Origin: Triticum aestivum | Lineage: Eukaryota > Streptophyta > Magnoliopsida > Poales > Poaceae | Direction: 5' to 3' | Assembly: GCF_018294505.1 (NCBI RefSeq) | Contig: NC_057809.1 | Coordinates: 140,218,979-140,282,978, forward strand | DNA length: 64,000 nucleotides | In this document: in pieces, positions 1 to 12,691 of the stretch | Numbering within the stretch: the stretch's first letter is position 1 | How the letters are laid out: each line of letters opens with the position of its first letter | Translations under genes and position numbers: made by a program | The notes under the pieces: model-generated | What the model saw: the letters and a program-made list of their open reading frames with translations, nothing else | Told to the model about the DNA's origin: nothing | Databases searched by the model: none

Positions 1-640
1 GCCGAATATTCTAATCTTGTGCTGTAGCAGGAGTGTGGACTCCTTTCCTCTGATGTCCGCAAGCCTTATTGAGTCTGAAACACATTCTCCCCGTCTCCTT
101 CCAAACCCTCACACGTCCTACTCTTGTCATGCAATTCTACAGCATTGCTAGAAACATATTATGGCTGGACTGCATACTAAAAGTTGCATTGAAACAGCCC
201 AAAAGTAATAGTTGTTTTCTTTTGTGGGCTGCAGTTATCTTCCATGATTTACATTTAGTTCCACTCCTATAGCAGGGCTCAGTAAGTTAACATTATTTGT
301 TCTTTCCTGTGTAGAGCTTTTGTTGTGGATGAAGCATATGGTTGACATAGTATTAGAAAAGATGGATTGCTCTGAATTCTACTCCTCCAATTCTACTTTG
401 TTGTTGTATTGCGTATTTTTTTGTTCATGCATGTTTGCATGCACATGCACTCGCATTGGAAGTAAAATTCTTTATATGTTCATGCATCATTTAAATATTT
501 CTTAGGGCATGTTGGAGCTGTATGCTCACACCAAATTTGCACTATTACTTTTACTAGCGCTACGGCACATTCAATCATAACTTTTTTGTAATCAGTTTAT
601 TAACTCTACACATTACTATTATGGTTTGTTTTATTTGCAG
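1..640 (+). other. Intron upstream of the first visible Ca2+-ATPase exon
   Basis: No coding segment is recognisable here. The stretch is AT-rich, has only short open frames, and ends in a pyrimidine-rich tract with the acceptor TTATTTGCAG at 631-640. The next base starts an exon that, in the ACA8/ACA10 family, normally follows a first coding exon of roughly 50 codons. That first exon and the promoter must lie left of the window. The phase-0 boundary fits this reading. Confidence 0.7.
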
Positions 641-757
641 CAAGCTGCACTTGTGCTCAATGCATCTCGGCGATTCAGATATACACTCGACTTGAAAAAG
701 GAGGAAGAAAAAGAACAAATAAGGAGGAAGATTAGGGCTCATGCTCAAGTCATAAGG
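641..757 (+). other. ACA: Autoinhibitory / calmodulin-binding exon of the Ca2+-ATPase
   Basis: This 39-codon exon encodes a basic amphipathic stretch ([16 protein letters not shown]) followed by a highly charged Lys/Glu helix. In the ACA8/ACA10 family this N-terminal segment binds calmodulin and docks on the catalytic core to inhibit it. The call rests on motif recognition. The preceding residues (usually an Arg/Trp-rich run) would lie in the missing exon. Confidence 0.85.
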
Positions 758-3700
758 GTATGCATTCAAGCTTTTGTTTCTGCAGTATATATGTTTTATT
801 ATCACACTTTTCCTCTTTGATGCTTTAGTTTTGAATTCAATCAGGCTGCACTACTGTTCAAGGAAGCAGGAGAAAAGCAGAATGGTGATACGGAATTACC
901 AGGTAACTGCCATGGGCTCATTTTGTTGTTGTACACATAAGATGCTGTCAGCGTCTTGGTTATGTTCTCTGTTATTTTGCCCTGTGAGGATTGTGTCAAG
1001 AAATAATCGTGTACTCAGTGGAGGACGATCCTGCACCTTGTTAATAGTAGTTCAAACTGTTAATTCTTTTTTAATTACTTTGACGTTTCTTGCATGCAGA
1101 AATTGTCCCACGGGGGTTTGGAATTGGAGAGGATCAACTTACATCGATGACAAGGGATCATAACTATTCTGCTCTGCAAGAATATGGAGGGGTATGCACC
1201 ATTCCTACATGCAAATTAGCTGGAATTTTCAGCTTCCGGATCATTAGTTAATGTGGTATCCTTCTTTGGCCATTAGGTTAAAGGGCTCACAAATTTACTG
1301 AAAACAAACCCAGAGAAGGGGATCCATGGTGATGAAGCAGATTTGTCATGTAGGGCGAATGCTTTTGGGGCTAACAGATATCCTCGCAAGAAAGGAAAAG
1401 GCTTCTGGGTAAGTTTCTTCAATTTTTAAAGGTATTGCAGTACCAGTGATTAATCCTTCTTACTGTGTTCTGTGTTGTGACAACAGGTTTTTCTCTGGGA
1501 GGCCTGCCAGGACTTGACATTGGTTATCCTTATTGTAGCTGCAGCCATTTCTCTTGTATTGGGCATCGCAACAGAGGTGGACTCCTTGTCCACCTAACCT
1601 TTTCCTATTTCTTTTGTTTTATATTTTGTCTAAGTGTCTTAATGGTTGTGTACATTTTCTCCCTTGTGAGTTATAGTTCTGGAGCATTTCCTTATGGATC
1701 AACCCTTTGAACATTATGTTTTTATTTTGGTTCTAACTTTAACAATTTCGTTAGGGCATCAAGGAAGGATGGTATGATGGTGCAAGTATAGCATTTGCTG
1801 TCTTTCTTGTGATACTTGTTACTGGTATGCTGTTTTCTTTCACACATCCAACACCTAAGTAATTCAATATTTTCTGATATTAAAGATGGATACAATAGTA
1901 TCATTATTGTACTTTAGCAAGATGGACATAATGGTTTTTGAACTTGAACTTTTCTTAACTTGGGATTCTGCTGTAAATTTGGAAGACAAACACTAGACCT
2001 TATTTTCTTGGGTTTATTCTTCAGTAGTATGCTTGGGTCCATAATACATTGTACCTGGAAGATAGAGCAATGTTATTTTGGTTTTGTGCCTCAACTAATA
2101 TCAAATATGCGCTTTAAGTATATGTTTCCATCGTTTTCTCATGCACTTCATTTGTTTTAACTTCACTTTCTCTCCTTCTGCTCACTACGCCCATGAAAGG
2201 GTGTCCAGTTTGAACAATCCAGTTGTACCTTTCTAAAGACTCCTTTTTTTGTCTTATTGTCTTAGCTGTCAGTGATTACAAACAGTCCCTTCAGTTCCAA
2301 CACCTCAATGAGGAGAAACAAAACATTCAAGTCGAGGTTGTGAGCTAAACCTAACATAAGATTTGACCATTTACTTGCTACTTTTGGTCCTCTGATGGCA
2401 TTGTAATTGTGGTGTGGTGACCAGGTTATTAGGGGTGGTAGAAGGATTCAAGTGTCAATCTTTGATATTGTGGTCGGTGATGTAGTAGCTTTAAAAATTG
2501 GTGATCAGGTAAGATGCAGCAAACAAAATATGGTCTGCGTGGCTTATGTTTGCGTTGTTTACATTTCTAATATATCATAACAAAACCAAAACCACCTTTT
2601 AGGTTCCAGCAGATGGCATTTTAATCAGTGGCCATTCTCTTGCCATTGATGAATCCAGTATGACCGGCGAAAGCAAAATTGTAAGTTATCCCTTGTTTTT
2701 AGACTCCTACGTAGAATCAATTTGCTAATGAGTAGTAAATGGGGTCCTTGATTAGGTTTTGAAGGATCAGAAGTCACCTTTTCTAATGGGAGGATGCATA
2801 GTAGCTGATGGTTATGGTACCATGTTGGTGAGTGATCATATCTTGTTATCTCCTCGTTCTTTTTTGCTTTCTGTTTTCAGAATCACATGTCTACGAACAA
2901 AAAGAGGCAATTGGGGCTCATTTACTTATTCGTCCCTTGGACTTGAGTATTCCTTACCTGCCAGCTAGATTAATCAAAGAGGGGAGTGGAATTGACCTTT
3001 TAATGTTAATATTAATGATTTGATATGATTCCACTTGCAATTGTGCTACTCAAATGCAGGTAACTGCGGTTGGTCTAAACACTGAATGGGGTCTATTAAT
3101 GGCCAGCATTTCAGAAGATAATAATGAAGAGACTCCGTTGCAGGTTTTTTTTTCTGTTTATCCTTTTGCTGATGGTCTGAATGGAATTTTTTTGAACAAT
3201 CTGTGTGCAATGTGAGTTCTGATATGGTTTATTCACGGCCTTCTCTTTTCTGTTTAAGGTGCGGTTGAATGGAGTAGCAACATTCATAGGCATTGTGGGG
3301 CTTGTTGTTGCAGCAATGGTCCTTGTAGTTCTCTTTGCAAGGTAAGACTCGTTCATGTAACTACCCCATTATTTGAACATTGTACCTTCAGCATGATGTA
3401 TGGTTCGTACAAGGGAAATAAAGTCACAAACGTATAAACCTGTAACTCTTATGCCTATCCTATGTTCATAAGGGCAGTGATCTGTTGCTTTTGTATCCAT
3501 AATATATGTACATACTTGAACTTTTCCTTTGCTCCCAGATATTTTCAGCTTTTAGGACATGCTTAGGAACTTTTTTTTTGTTTCCGTGTATCTTACAGAA
3601 CATACTAATAGTTTTTTCCCTTACTCACAGATATTTTACAGGACATACTACAAACCCAGATGGTACTGTTCAGTTTGTTAAGGGGCACACAGGTGTGAAA

Positions 3701-6700
3701 TCTACAATATTTGGAGTAATAAAGATACTAACTGTCGCGGTATGTAATGATTTAATATTTGGTGTACCTGAAGCATCTTTTTCTTTTCTAATTCTTACAT
3801 TGCTAAATGCAATTTAGGTGACTATTGTCGTCGTTGCTGTACCTGAGGGACTACCGCTGGCTGTGACACTAACGTGAGTCAATATAAGCGAAAATTTTCC
3901 TTCATCATTTTGAATTTTAGTTTTCTGACCTATATTTTTTTCAGCCTGGCTTATTCAATGCGGAAAATGATGGCAGATAAAGCTCTGGTACATATTTTTG
4001 CTATCTGTTTATTTTGTATTCTGTCTGTCATCACATAAATCTACATGTCAATTTCAGGTGAGGAGGCTTTCAGCTTGTGAAACGATGGGTTCTGCTACAA
4101 CAATTTGTAGTGACAAGACTGGTACATTAACGCTCAATCAGGTTAGTTATTTTTAGCATCATAATGGATCTTCACTTCATTCTATACTATCCTTTATATG
4201 ACCATTTAACTATGTGTGACTTTTTGTTGCTTAAGATGACTGTGGTGCGATCAATAGTTGGGGCGATAGAGCTGCAACCTCAGGCTACTATTGAGAAGTT
4301 GTCACCTACAGTGACCTCTCTTGTACTTGAAGCAATTGCACAGAATACTTCAGGCAGTGTGTTTGAGCCAGAGGTGATGCCACATGTATCCACTACTCAA
4401 TGCCTTTTACTGCGGCATTTAAACCGCATACTGATAACACGGACGCTGGTCGCAATCATCTTTGTATTTTTCTGAAAACCTATTTTCCTGCTATAAGTTT
4501 GTCTATTGAAGTAGTACTAGGATTTCGAGGTTGGGATTATTTTCCGAGACGTTCCTCTCTGCTATTCTCAAAAGAGATCAACCTTAATTGCACATTAAAT
4601 GCACTTTTTTTATATGTGTAGAGGAGTCTGTGTCTATGCTGAAATGTCATCTATTTCATAAAATACGGGGCATTTTCTGCTTTTGGCAATGAGTATCAAC
4701 CACTTGACACCTTTTACTGCTGCACTTAAACAACATACATGATAAAATGAATGCTGGTCACTATCATCTTTGTAATATTTTTCTTAAACACATTTTGGCG
4801 CTCTGAATTTGGCTGTTGAAGTAGTGTTAGAATTTCAGGTTGGGATTATTCTCTGAGACGTTCTTCTATGTTATTCCCAAAAGAGAACAGCCTTAATCGA
4901 ACACTAAATGCATTTTCATAGATGTTGCAGTGGAGGCTGTGCCTATGCCAAAATGACACATACTCCCTCCGTTCCTAAATATAAGTCTTTTTATAGGTTT
5001 CAATAAGGACTCCACACGGATGTATATAGACATATTTTAGAGTGTAGCTTCACTCATTTTGTTCCGTATGTAGTCCGCATTGGAATCTCTAGAAAGACTT
5101 ATGTTTAGGAACAGAGGGAGTATTTCATAAAATACGGGGTATCTTCTGCTTTTGGCAATGAGTATTAGCCGTTAACAGTCAATACTGTCATCATTACAAT
5201 GCCGTTTCTTTAGGGTCCCTGCTATTCTTTGGCCAAAAAAGGCCCCCTTCTATCAATACTGCTAGTTACAGTTGTCCATTTTTCATTTGATGTAATTGGT
5301 ATCCTGTCCTACATCGCCCTGATTCTTGACTCATCAGGATGGTAGCACTGTCGAGGTAACAGGCTCACCAACTGAAAAGGCAATTCTTTCTTGGGGTCTT
5401 GAGGTAAGATTTCCTGAGCATTAAAACTTTCTTCTGCTTTGGGTGGCTATATTCTTGCTTATCCAGTTGCTGCCTTTTTAGCTTCATATGAAATTTGCCT
5501 TGGAGAGATCAAAATCCGCTATCATTCATGTCTCTCCATTCAACTCAGAAAAAAAACGCGGAGGCGTTGCAGTGATTGGGGTAATTTCTTATTTCACTTT
5601 CAGCTGTATCTATAATATTCTAAAATACTACTCCATCCCAAAATAAGTGTCTCAACTTTGTACTAACTTCAGTACAAAGTTGTACTAGAGTTGAGACACT
5701 TATTTTGGGACGGAGGGAGTAGTTTATTACTACTTTGTTATAGCACATTTTTCATTGAATGATCATATTTGCCCAAAAACGAGTTTTCACTAGATGTGTC
5801 TAGCGCCTGGTTTGCAAAGATGTACTATATTATGGGACGGAGGGAGTACTTTGATAAAGAGGAACTGGTCTTGGGGCTTGACCCTTATATTGCTCCATGG
5901 GGCTTAAAGATGATTATGGGCTTAAATGTTTTATTTAGGAGTGCTTGACGTCCAAATTTCCTTTTTTTTTTCTATACATATCTGATATATCAGTTGAGTT
6001 CAGTAGTTCACCATGTCAATCTAGGATGCATGGTGTCATTCATATCTTCAGATCATTTGCCTTTTCTAAGCCATCCTCCTTGCCTATTCTCTGTCGGTCC
6101 GTAACCTATTGCTATGATTTTGGGACAGCAGAACAAAATAATGACCACCAGACTCGCAAAATTCTTTGCTCAACACATATCTTTAATTCTAATATATATC
6201 CAAGAATAATTTAGAAGTTCTGTTATGTGCTAATATTCTGCTATGCCTTGCAAGTCACGAAAGTGGCTCCTGCGGTCTTCATGGTCTAATTTAACTTGGT
6301 TTGTGACATACATATACTTCATCTGATGCTTGGGAGACTTCAATTAATAACAGTCTGTCACGTGTTCATCATTGTGTTGAATTTGTTATGATTGTGTTGT
6401 TAATTTGGTTTAGCTAGAGTGCCATTCTTTTGCATGATTGCCAAGTGTTGTTTACTGTTGTGCAGTACATACCTCTACATACCTCAACCATATACTGAAC
6501 TCAGTCATGTGTTTATTCAGAGAGATTCAAATGTTCATGTGCATTGGAAAGGAGCTGCGGAAATAGTTCTCGCGTTATGTACAAATTGGCTTGATGTAGA
6601 CGGCTCAACTCATGAAATGACACCTGATAAGGTAAATGACTTACACACCTTTTTCGGATTTAATTTCATAATTCCCTGTCTCAATCTGATCTTTCAGGCT

Positions 6701-7830
6701 AATCACTTCAGGAAATACATAGAAGATATGGCGGAGCAAAGTCTTCGTTGTGTTGCTTTTGCTTATAGAAATCTTGATCCGAAGGACATTCCATATGAGG
6801 AACAAAGAATTAATTGGGAGTTGCCTGATAATGACCTGACTCTTATTGGAATTGTGGGGATGAAGGTACATGGACAAGACATGCAAATCCTGAATTACAA
6901 TATTGCATATAAGGATGCGCTTCCTTACCTCTATTTTTGTCATAACTTTTGATAGCCTTTTGGTTTGTAGCTGAGTCATCCATGTTCTTTTGCAGGATCC
7001 TTGCCGTCCTGGAGTGAGAGATGCTGTTGAGCTGTGCACCAATTCTGGTGTTAAGGTTTGTGTTTCTAATTCATGTGTTGCCGAGGGACACTAAGAACTG
7101 TTAGAAACAGTACAAGTTATATTTGCCTCCGATGACTGTATTTGTATGTCCTGTGTAATTTATATATTACCGCTGCATGTAATTATCATTGCTACCTTTA
7201 AATTTGTCAACTATATTGACACCGTTAAATGTTGGCATAGTAGGAGTGCATTATTGGAGTTCTTGTCATCACTATAAGCTAACTTCTGCAGTTTTTGAAT
7301 GGATAGGTACGGATGGTAACTGGAGATAATCTGCAGACAGCTAGAGCAATAGCACTTGAGTGTGGAATACTCACTGACCCCCAGGCTTCTGCACCAGTTA
7401 TAATAGAGGGAAAAGTTTTCCGTGCATACAGTGACGCCGAAAGAGAGGCGGTTGCCGACAAGATATCTGTAAGACCATAACTTGTTTGTGCTTGCCAAAA
7501 TATTAAATGTGTCCTAAGTTTACCGAGCTAACCTAATGAGAGTATTTTGGGTTGACTTATGCTCTAGAAGGTTATTGTCATGCATCTTGTCTTGTAACGT
7601 ATTTGGTTTGGCAAGATTGACCATAAACCCAGGCTGATATATTTGAAATCATGTACATTTTATGAGGATCAATCGCTCTTTATGTTATCTGCTGTTCTGT
7701 ATAATGCTTCTACCTTCCCATCTGATACTTGCTTTACAAGTATTTGAAATTTTGAATGCAGCTAAAATGGCTGGCTTGCAAATTCTAGTCAAATAACTCT
7801 TTGCTTTAGGAATATAGGGAAATAAGCTGG

Positions 7831-7869
<39 letters not shown>

Positions 7870-10800
7870 TAGAACCTTCTAAACATGGAAATTCCATGCA
7901 AGATATAGGGAGCACAGTATTGTACTGTTGTCTGCCTTATTCGGTTCTTGTAATTGGTGATGATTACTTGTCTGGTTTGACATATAATTTCCCTTTCTCA
8001 GTTATCAAGGCACAAAAAAGGTCTCTTATGCCACTTTGTGTAGTATATATATCATTATATCTATGTTCAGTGATAGTCGCATGCTTAACTTTTACCTTTG
8101 TACAAATACGAAAAATAATGAACAGCTGAATTTGTCTTCCACTAACCTATAGATACGGGAAATATCATGATTACACTTTGAGCTTGGTAGCTAATTTTGT
8201 CACGGCATTTCTGGTGCTCTATTTCATGTGATAGGGTAGATATTCCTCCTCCCGTTTGAGTCCATATGTTATCTTGTGCAATACTTGCTCCTGCTGTTAA
8301 CATCATCATTGCTGGTTAGCCTGATTCTCAAAATCGCATTGCAGGTGATGGGAAGATCCTCTCCGAATGATAAGCTTCTTCTTGTAAAGGCACTGAAGAA
8401 GAATGGCCATGTTGTGGCTGTTACTGGAGATGGGACAAACGATGCCCCTGCATTGCATGAGGTACGTGCATGAGTTTGTATTTTGAATGGGTAAAAGGAC
8501 ATTGGCTGTTTATTTTTGAATGTATACAAAGAAGGATTATAAATGTATTGAGTTGAATAGTTGATGCTAGTGTTTCTAATTTCAGTCTCTCATCCCTCCT
8601 ATTTTCAGGCAGATATTGGTCTTTCTATGGGCATTCAAGGAACAGAAGTAGCTAAAGAGAGCTCAGACATAATTATTCTGGATGATAATTTTGCTTCAGT
8701 CGTGAAGGTTAGGCCTGTTTGTAACTTAATGATCTTCTCATCCACAGTTGATTAGTGTCATTAAGTCTGTTCACATTTAATGTTCTAGGTGGTCCGCTGG
8801 GGTCGTTCTGTTTATGCAAATATCCAAAAGTTCATTCAATTCCAGCTTACTGTAAATGTTGCGGCTCTTATAATCAATGTGGTTGCTGCTATTTCCTCGG
8901 GCAATGTTCCTCTAAATGCTGTTCAGGTTTGTCACAACATTCTTATTTACGTTTCTTAGAATTGTTGCCAGATTAAAATCATTTTCCATATTGATAGTTT
9001 CAATGCTAGCCGTGTCTGAATATTCATAGTTAATTGGATCTATATGCCATGCGCTTCTTCCACCACTTAAGAGTCTATTGAATCATTGTGCCAGCTAATA
9101 TGGTTAATTAGAGACCGCATTAGAGCAGTGTTAGTCTAATTACTCCTTTTTGCTACTATTCTGGACTAAATCCTGCTTGTTGAATGCACAAAATTAACCA
9201 TAGCAACTAAGCGACAGTTTCACATGGAAATCAAAATTTACATCTGATGGGAAAATTCCATAGTAGTTTATCGAAAGAGTATGCACCAGTGATGGGATAT
9301 CTGTCAGGATGAGTATTTTCTGCTGAGAGTAACATCTTGCGAAAATCATCATATTTGTGTCATAAATTGTTGAAGATCAACTATGAAAATAATCTTGTCA
9401 TGTTCCGTAAGGAAACTCTGAATGAATAGACATGAATTATCAACTTAAGTACGTATTAAACTTGTATAGATTTGCTACAGCCAGATGTTTACTTGTTCTA
9501 CTGTTGAGACAGCTTCTCTGGGTTAATCTCATAATGGACACACTCGGCGCACTTGCATTGGCTACTGAACCACCAACGGACCAGCTTATGAAAAGGACAC
9601 CTGTTGGACGGAGGTTAGTCCTTTTCCTTTTGAAACTGTTATCTAATGTATGTGCATTAAGCTTCTATCTGTATTTCTTGCTGTGCTAACTTTCAGTCTT
9701 TTATAAATATTTAAATCATCAACCTATCCTAAGCGCAACTTTGAATCTCATAGTCATAGTTCTCTTCCTCAAATCAAGGTTTTTGAGTACACCCTTTATC
9801 TTTTTATTAGGGTCCCACAGATTTGAAGAACAGGGAAGTTTGGCCAACAATTACTCCCATAATATATAGGATTAGTGATGCAAAAATGGTATCATCATAT
9901 AAGCGTATCTAGTAGTATTTATAGAATTTTGTGGTTCCTAAGAATTACTCCAACAATGTATTTATGAGGGCCCACAGATTTGAAAAACTGGAAAGTTTGG
10001 CCAACAATTACTCCAATAATATATAGGTAAAAATGGTACCATCATATAAGTGTATCTGGAATTTTGTGGTTGCTAATAATATACCGCAAAAGAGACATGA
10101 GTCCAGGGACTTCGACAAAGAGAAATAATTTGGTGATTGTGTTTTTTTTTGGGGTATGCTTATGTTTATTGCCGCAAGGGCTTCTTCATAGTTTATTGCT
10201 ATTTAATCTTAGTTGATTAATTAAGCCTTATCCTAATCTGTTATTTATACTGTGTAAACCTTCTTGATACTGTGTCATTCGAAATATGTTTGCTGGTGAG
10301 AACCAAGAAAAAGTGTTACTTATACTCAATGATTCCAAATCGACTTTAAACATGCAAAACATCCTGTAACAATATTTCATATAATTCTTGATTGGCATTA
10401 GTGTTGTGTGTACACTTAAAACAATTCTAACATTAGTCTGCATATCATGCAGAGAACCTCTTGTGACTAATATTATGTGGAGAAACTTGTTCATTCAGGT
10501 ATTGGTCTTTTCAGATGTTAACTGTCAACTAATTATTTTACCGGCATATTTTTGAGTCAGTTACTAAGGTCTTAACTCTTGTGCAAGCACAGGCTGTCTA
10601 TCAAGTGGCTGTTCTTTTGACGCTTAACTTTAGGGGCCGAGATCTTCTGCATTTGACTCAAGATACCCTCGAACACTCCAGTAAAGTGAAAAATTCATTT
10701 ATATTCAACACATTTGTCCTGTGTCAGGTAACTTCCTGCCTTGTTTAAGCACTTTTACTTTATTCGGAAGCATGTTTCCAGCCTTATGGTTGAGTCTGAA

Positions 10801-11957
10801 TATACTACTTTTCTCTCTGGGCCACTATGCGCATCACCCACAGCTTTACAGTAGCATGTTTCTTTATTATACGGTACAGTTACACACGCCTCAGTAGCTC
10901 CCACAGCTGGCTTAGAAAGAGTTTAGTAAGATTGGATTTTGATTAGCATCAAGTAATATAGGGATAAGTTCATTTTATTCAGATTGCCTTCTCCCTATTT
11001 GTTCAAGTTTGTTACTGTTCAAACTCTATAAGCAAGTCTTTCTGAAATGTGTAATCCCTGTCTATGGTCTCATCTTTCTCCTAATCCCTTCCATTCAGCA
11101 TATGCATATACCATCTTGCTGCTTGACAAAGCTCTACTTTTTCATTTTTCCCAATAGGTGTTTAACGAGTTCAATGCACGTAAACCAGAAGAGCTGAACA
11201 TATTTGAAGGAGTTTCAAGAAACCACCTCTTTTTGGCCGTTGTGAGCGTAACCGTCGTGCTGCAGGTAAAATGAGAGAAAACACAAATATATGAGCGGAA
11301 ACAGACAACCTTTGACTATCTAGAATTTCACTTTTGTCCATAATTTATTCTCAGGTGATAATTATTGAGTTCCTTGGGAAATTTACATCAACAGTGAGAC
11401 TCAGTTGGCAGCTCTGGCTTGTTTCTCTTGCTATTGCTTTTATCAGGTGAGATCCCTGTCCCCGTTATGAACCTACTTGTGTTGTACAGATGAGTAATGC
11501 TTTTGAAAATATTTTATTTATCAAAATTGCGTTTCAGTTATTAATTTGCTAATGTAGCAGTTTGAATGAACATATCAGAATTTTGACTGTGGCTTGCTTG
11601 CTTGTATACTATTTCTGTGTTCATGTAGCTGGCCGTTGGCTCTTGTTGGAAAGTTCATTCCAGTTCCCCAGACCCCATTGAAGAATTTGATCCTGAAGTG
11701 TTGGCCAAAAAAGAAGAAGCAAGGTACCCATGGTGTCTCAGTTTTGAAAAATAGCTGCTGTATTTTTTTGTGTGTGAAAATACTTGTTGTATCCGCAACC
11801 ATTATCCTGTCTGAACCTGTGATCTAGTAACTATGTAGAAGCTACATTTTGTTTCCTTTCTGGCCGTTTTGTTGAAACATCCATTTTTCCCCTTCTCAAT
11901 ATCATCTCGGTGTCTCAATGTACAGGTGACGAAGGAGCAGCTCCTCCACCGGTGTGA
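641..11957 (+). CDS. ACA: Plasma-membrane-type autoinhibited Ca2+-ATPase (P2B, ACA8/ACA10-like), lacking only exon 1
   Basis: This pump expels Ca2+ from the cytosol using ATP and is held inactive by its N-terminus until calmodulin binds. Exons, all with GT-AG borders: 641-757, 845-902, 1100-1191, 1277-1408, 1487-1576, 1755-1824, 2266-2336, 2425-2508, 2603-2680, 2756-2827, 3060-3143, 3259-3341, 3631-3739, 3818-3873, 3945-3987, 4058-4141, 4236-4373, 5338-5403, 5482-5580, 6521-6631, 6698-6865, 6996-7055, 7307-7468, 8345-8461, 8609-8707, 8789-8926, 9513-9613, 10453-10498, 10593-10727, 11158-11265, 11355-11446, 11629-11723, 11926-11957 (TGA). They sum to 3090 nt (1029 residues); family members have about 1070-1090, which leaves ~50 for the missing exon. 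Visible motifs, numbered from the first visible residue: TGES 259-262, PEGLP 389-393, DKTGT with phospho-Asp 432, KGAAE 552-556, TGDGTND 736-742. No frameshift or stop was found, so the gene looks functional. Which ACA paralogue it is cannot be settled here. Confidence 0.96.
2266..2680 (+). other. ACA: Actuator-domain exons with the TGES dephosphorylation motif
   Basis: Three exons (2266-2336, 2425-2508, 2603-2680) encode the cytosolic loop after transmembrane helix 2. The last contains [11 protein letters not shown], the P-type ATPase motif whose Glu assists hydrolysis of the aspartyl-phosphate. At the first junction two donor positions are possible (GAG|GTTGTG or GTT|GTGAGC). I chose the former because it keeps a single Val, as in family members, and keeps phase 0. 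Confidence 0.9.
4058..4141 (+). other. ACA: Phosphorylation-site exon (CSDKTGTLT)
   Basis: This 28-codon exon carries the invariant P-type ATPase motif. The phosphorylated Asp is encoded by GAC at 4112-4114. The two exons before it (3818-3873 and 3945-3987) carry the [11 protein letters not shown] segment of transmembrane helix 4, which helps form the Ca2+ site. All catalytic residues that I can check are present. Confidence 0.95.
4384..5175 (+). repeat. Imperfect tandem duplication inside an ACA intron
   Basis: Two diverged copies of about 300 bp lie head to tail in the 964-bp intron 4374-5337. Copy 1 runs from about 4384 to 4690 and copy 2 from about 4690 to 5175. Shared landmarks include CCTTTTACTGC, ATCATCTTTGTA, TTGGGATTATT, GAGACGTTC and AAAATACGGGG followed by CTGCTTTTGGCAATGAGTA. 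Copy 2 is longer because a MITE is inserted in it (4963-5120). Confidence 0.85.
4963..5120. mobile_element. Stowaway MITE (158 bp), TA target duplication
   Basis: The element starts CTCCCTCCGTTCCTAAATAT and ends in the imperfect inverted copy ATGTTTAGGAACAGAGGGAG. It is flanked by TA at 4961-4962 and 5121-5122. These ends and the TA target are typical of Triticeae Stowaway (Tc1/mariner-derived) MITEs. The upstream duplicate of the same intron segment (about 4650) lacks the element and shows the unoccupied site with a single TA. Confidence 0.95.
5631..5719. mobile_element. Stowaway MITE (89 bp), near-perfect hairpin
   Basis: The element begins CTCCATCCCAAAATAAGTG and ends CACTTATTTTGGGACGGAGG with GAG, so it is almost entirely self-complementary. 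It is flanked by TA (5629-5630 and 5720-5721). It lies in the intron 5581-6520 of the Ca2+-ATPase gene. Confidence 0.93.
5806..5846. mobile_element. Remnant of a Stowaway MITE (one terminus)
   Basis: Only the right end is recognisable (TATTATGGGACGGAGGGAG followed by TA). No matching CTCCCTCC left end occurs upstream within MITE length, apart from the separate complete element ending at 5719. It is probably a truncated or internally rearranged copy. The left border is a guess. Confidence 0.6.
7833..7868. repeat. (AT)n microsatellite in an ACA intron
   Basis: About 17 AT dinucleotides lie in the intron 7469-8344. The run is uninterrupted in this sequence and is likely length-polymorphic between accessions. 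No function is implied. Confidence 0.95.
9814..10080 (+). repeat. Second tandem duplication in an ACA intron (period 157 bp)
   Basis: CCCACAGATTTGAA is found at 9814 and again at 9971. It is followed in both copies by related AAGTTTGGCCAACAATTACTC and by AATATATAGG, ATCATATAAG and GAATTTTGTGGTT blocks. Copy 2 is shorter. It lies in the intron 9614-10452. Confidence 0.85.
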
Positions 11958-12691
11958 CACTGAACGTCTCTCCCAAGTGGCAGAAATCATCAGCTGCCAA
12001 AATTCCAGTTCTGGTGCATATAGATGCTTGGATAAATTTGAATGCTGATTTCTTCTAACTACGCTAGCTAGCTTTTACCTGACTAAATACTCGGGAGGTT
12101 GAAGCCAACACTAATGAGACGCTTCGTCCTCGCTTACTCGTAAGCTGGGGGTCTGAAGCCGACCTGAACTAAAGACCATTTTAGTAGCCTAACAAAGGTC
12201 AGGAACTCCGTCGGCTACACACCTGTACAAATGGTGCAGCATGTCTAGAATGTTCTTGCAGTTGGGAAGATCGCTAGTAAACAAATTTCCTTTTGGATAC
12301 GATTGATGTGTATATCGTTTCGTCTAGGTTCCCTCATTTCCTCTAGGATTTTGTTCTAGCGAACTAGTGAGTCCTGTGGAGAGAACTCTGGGCTTTCTTT
12401 TGAGTGGTAATGTTTGTGTGGTCGAATCATGAACTTGCATAATGTGCATTAAATTGGTACTGACTTCAGTAAAGCTACCTTCTGTATGCCAAACCTTGTT
12501 AACGTTTATGTTTACCTAAAAATGGTACAAAGCGCACGTGCCTGATTTTGGCTCTCCTTTACCTAAATGCTAGTACAAAGCTCTCTGGCTCCCCGATCGG
12601 CTGCACGTGAGACGTGATGCGATGAGCAAAACAGATCGCTAAAAATATCTTGCCTCCGTTTTTCTCTCTTTCCTCGCCTTGATCCTGTCTC
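11958..12691 (+). other. 3' untranslated and intergenic DNA downstream of the Ca2+-ATPase
   Basis: This stretch follows the TGA at 11955-11957 and has no credible ORF. The first few hundred bases should be the 3' UTR, but I could not fix a polyadenylation site. Towards 12500-12600 a short motif recurs (ACCTAAA... GTACAAAGC... TGGCTC). The left edge of the LINE-like element is somewhere in the last 150 bases and cannot be placed. Confidence 0.5.

Noticed and set aside
1..640. A first exon of the Ca2+-ATPase.
   Set aside because: No segment encodes the expected N-terminus, and no GT donor follows a suitable frame. It must be outside the window.
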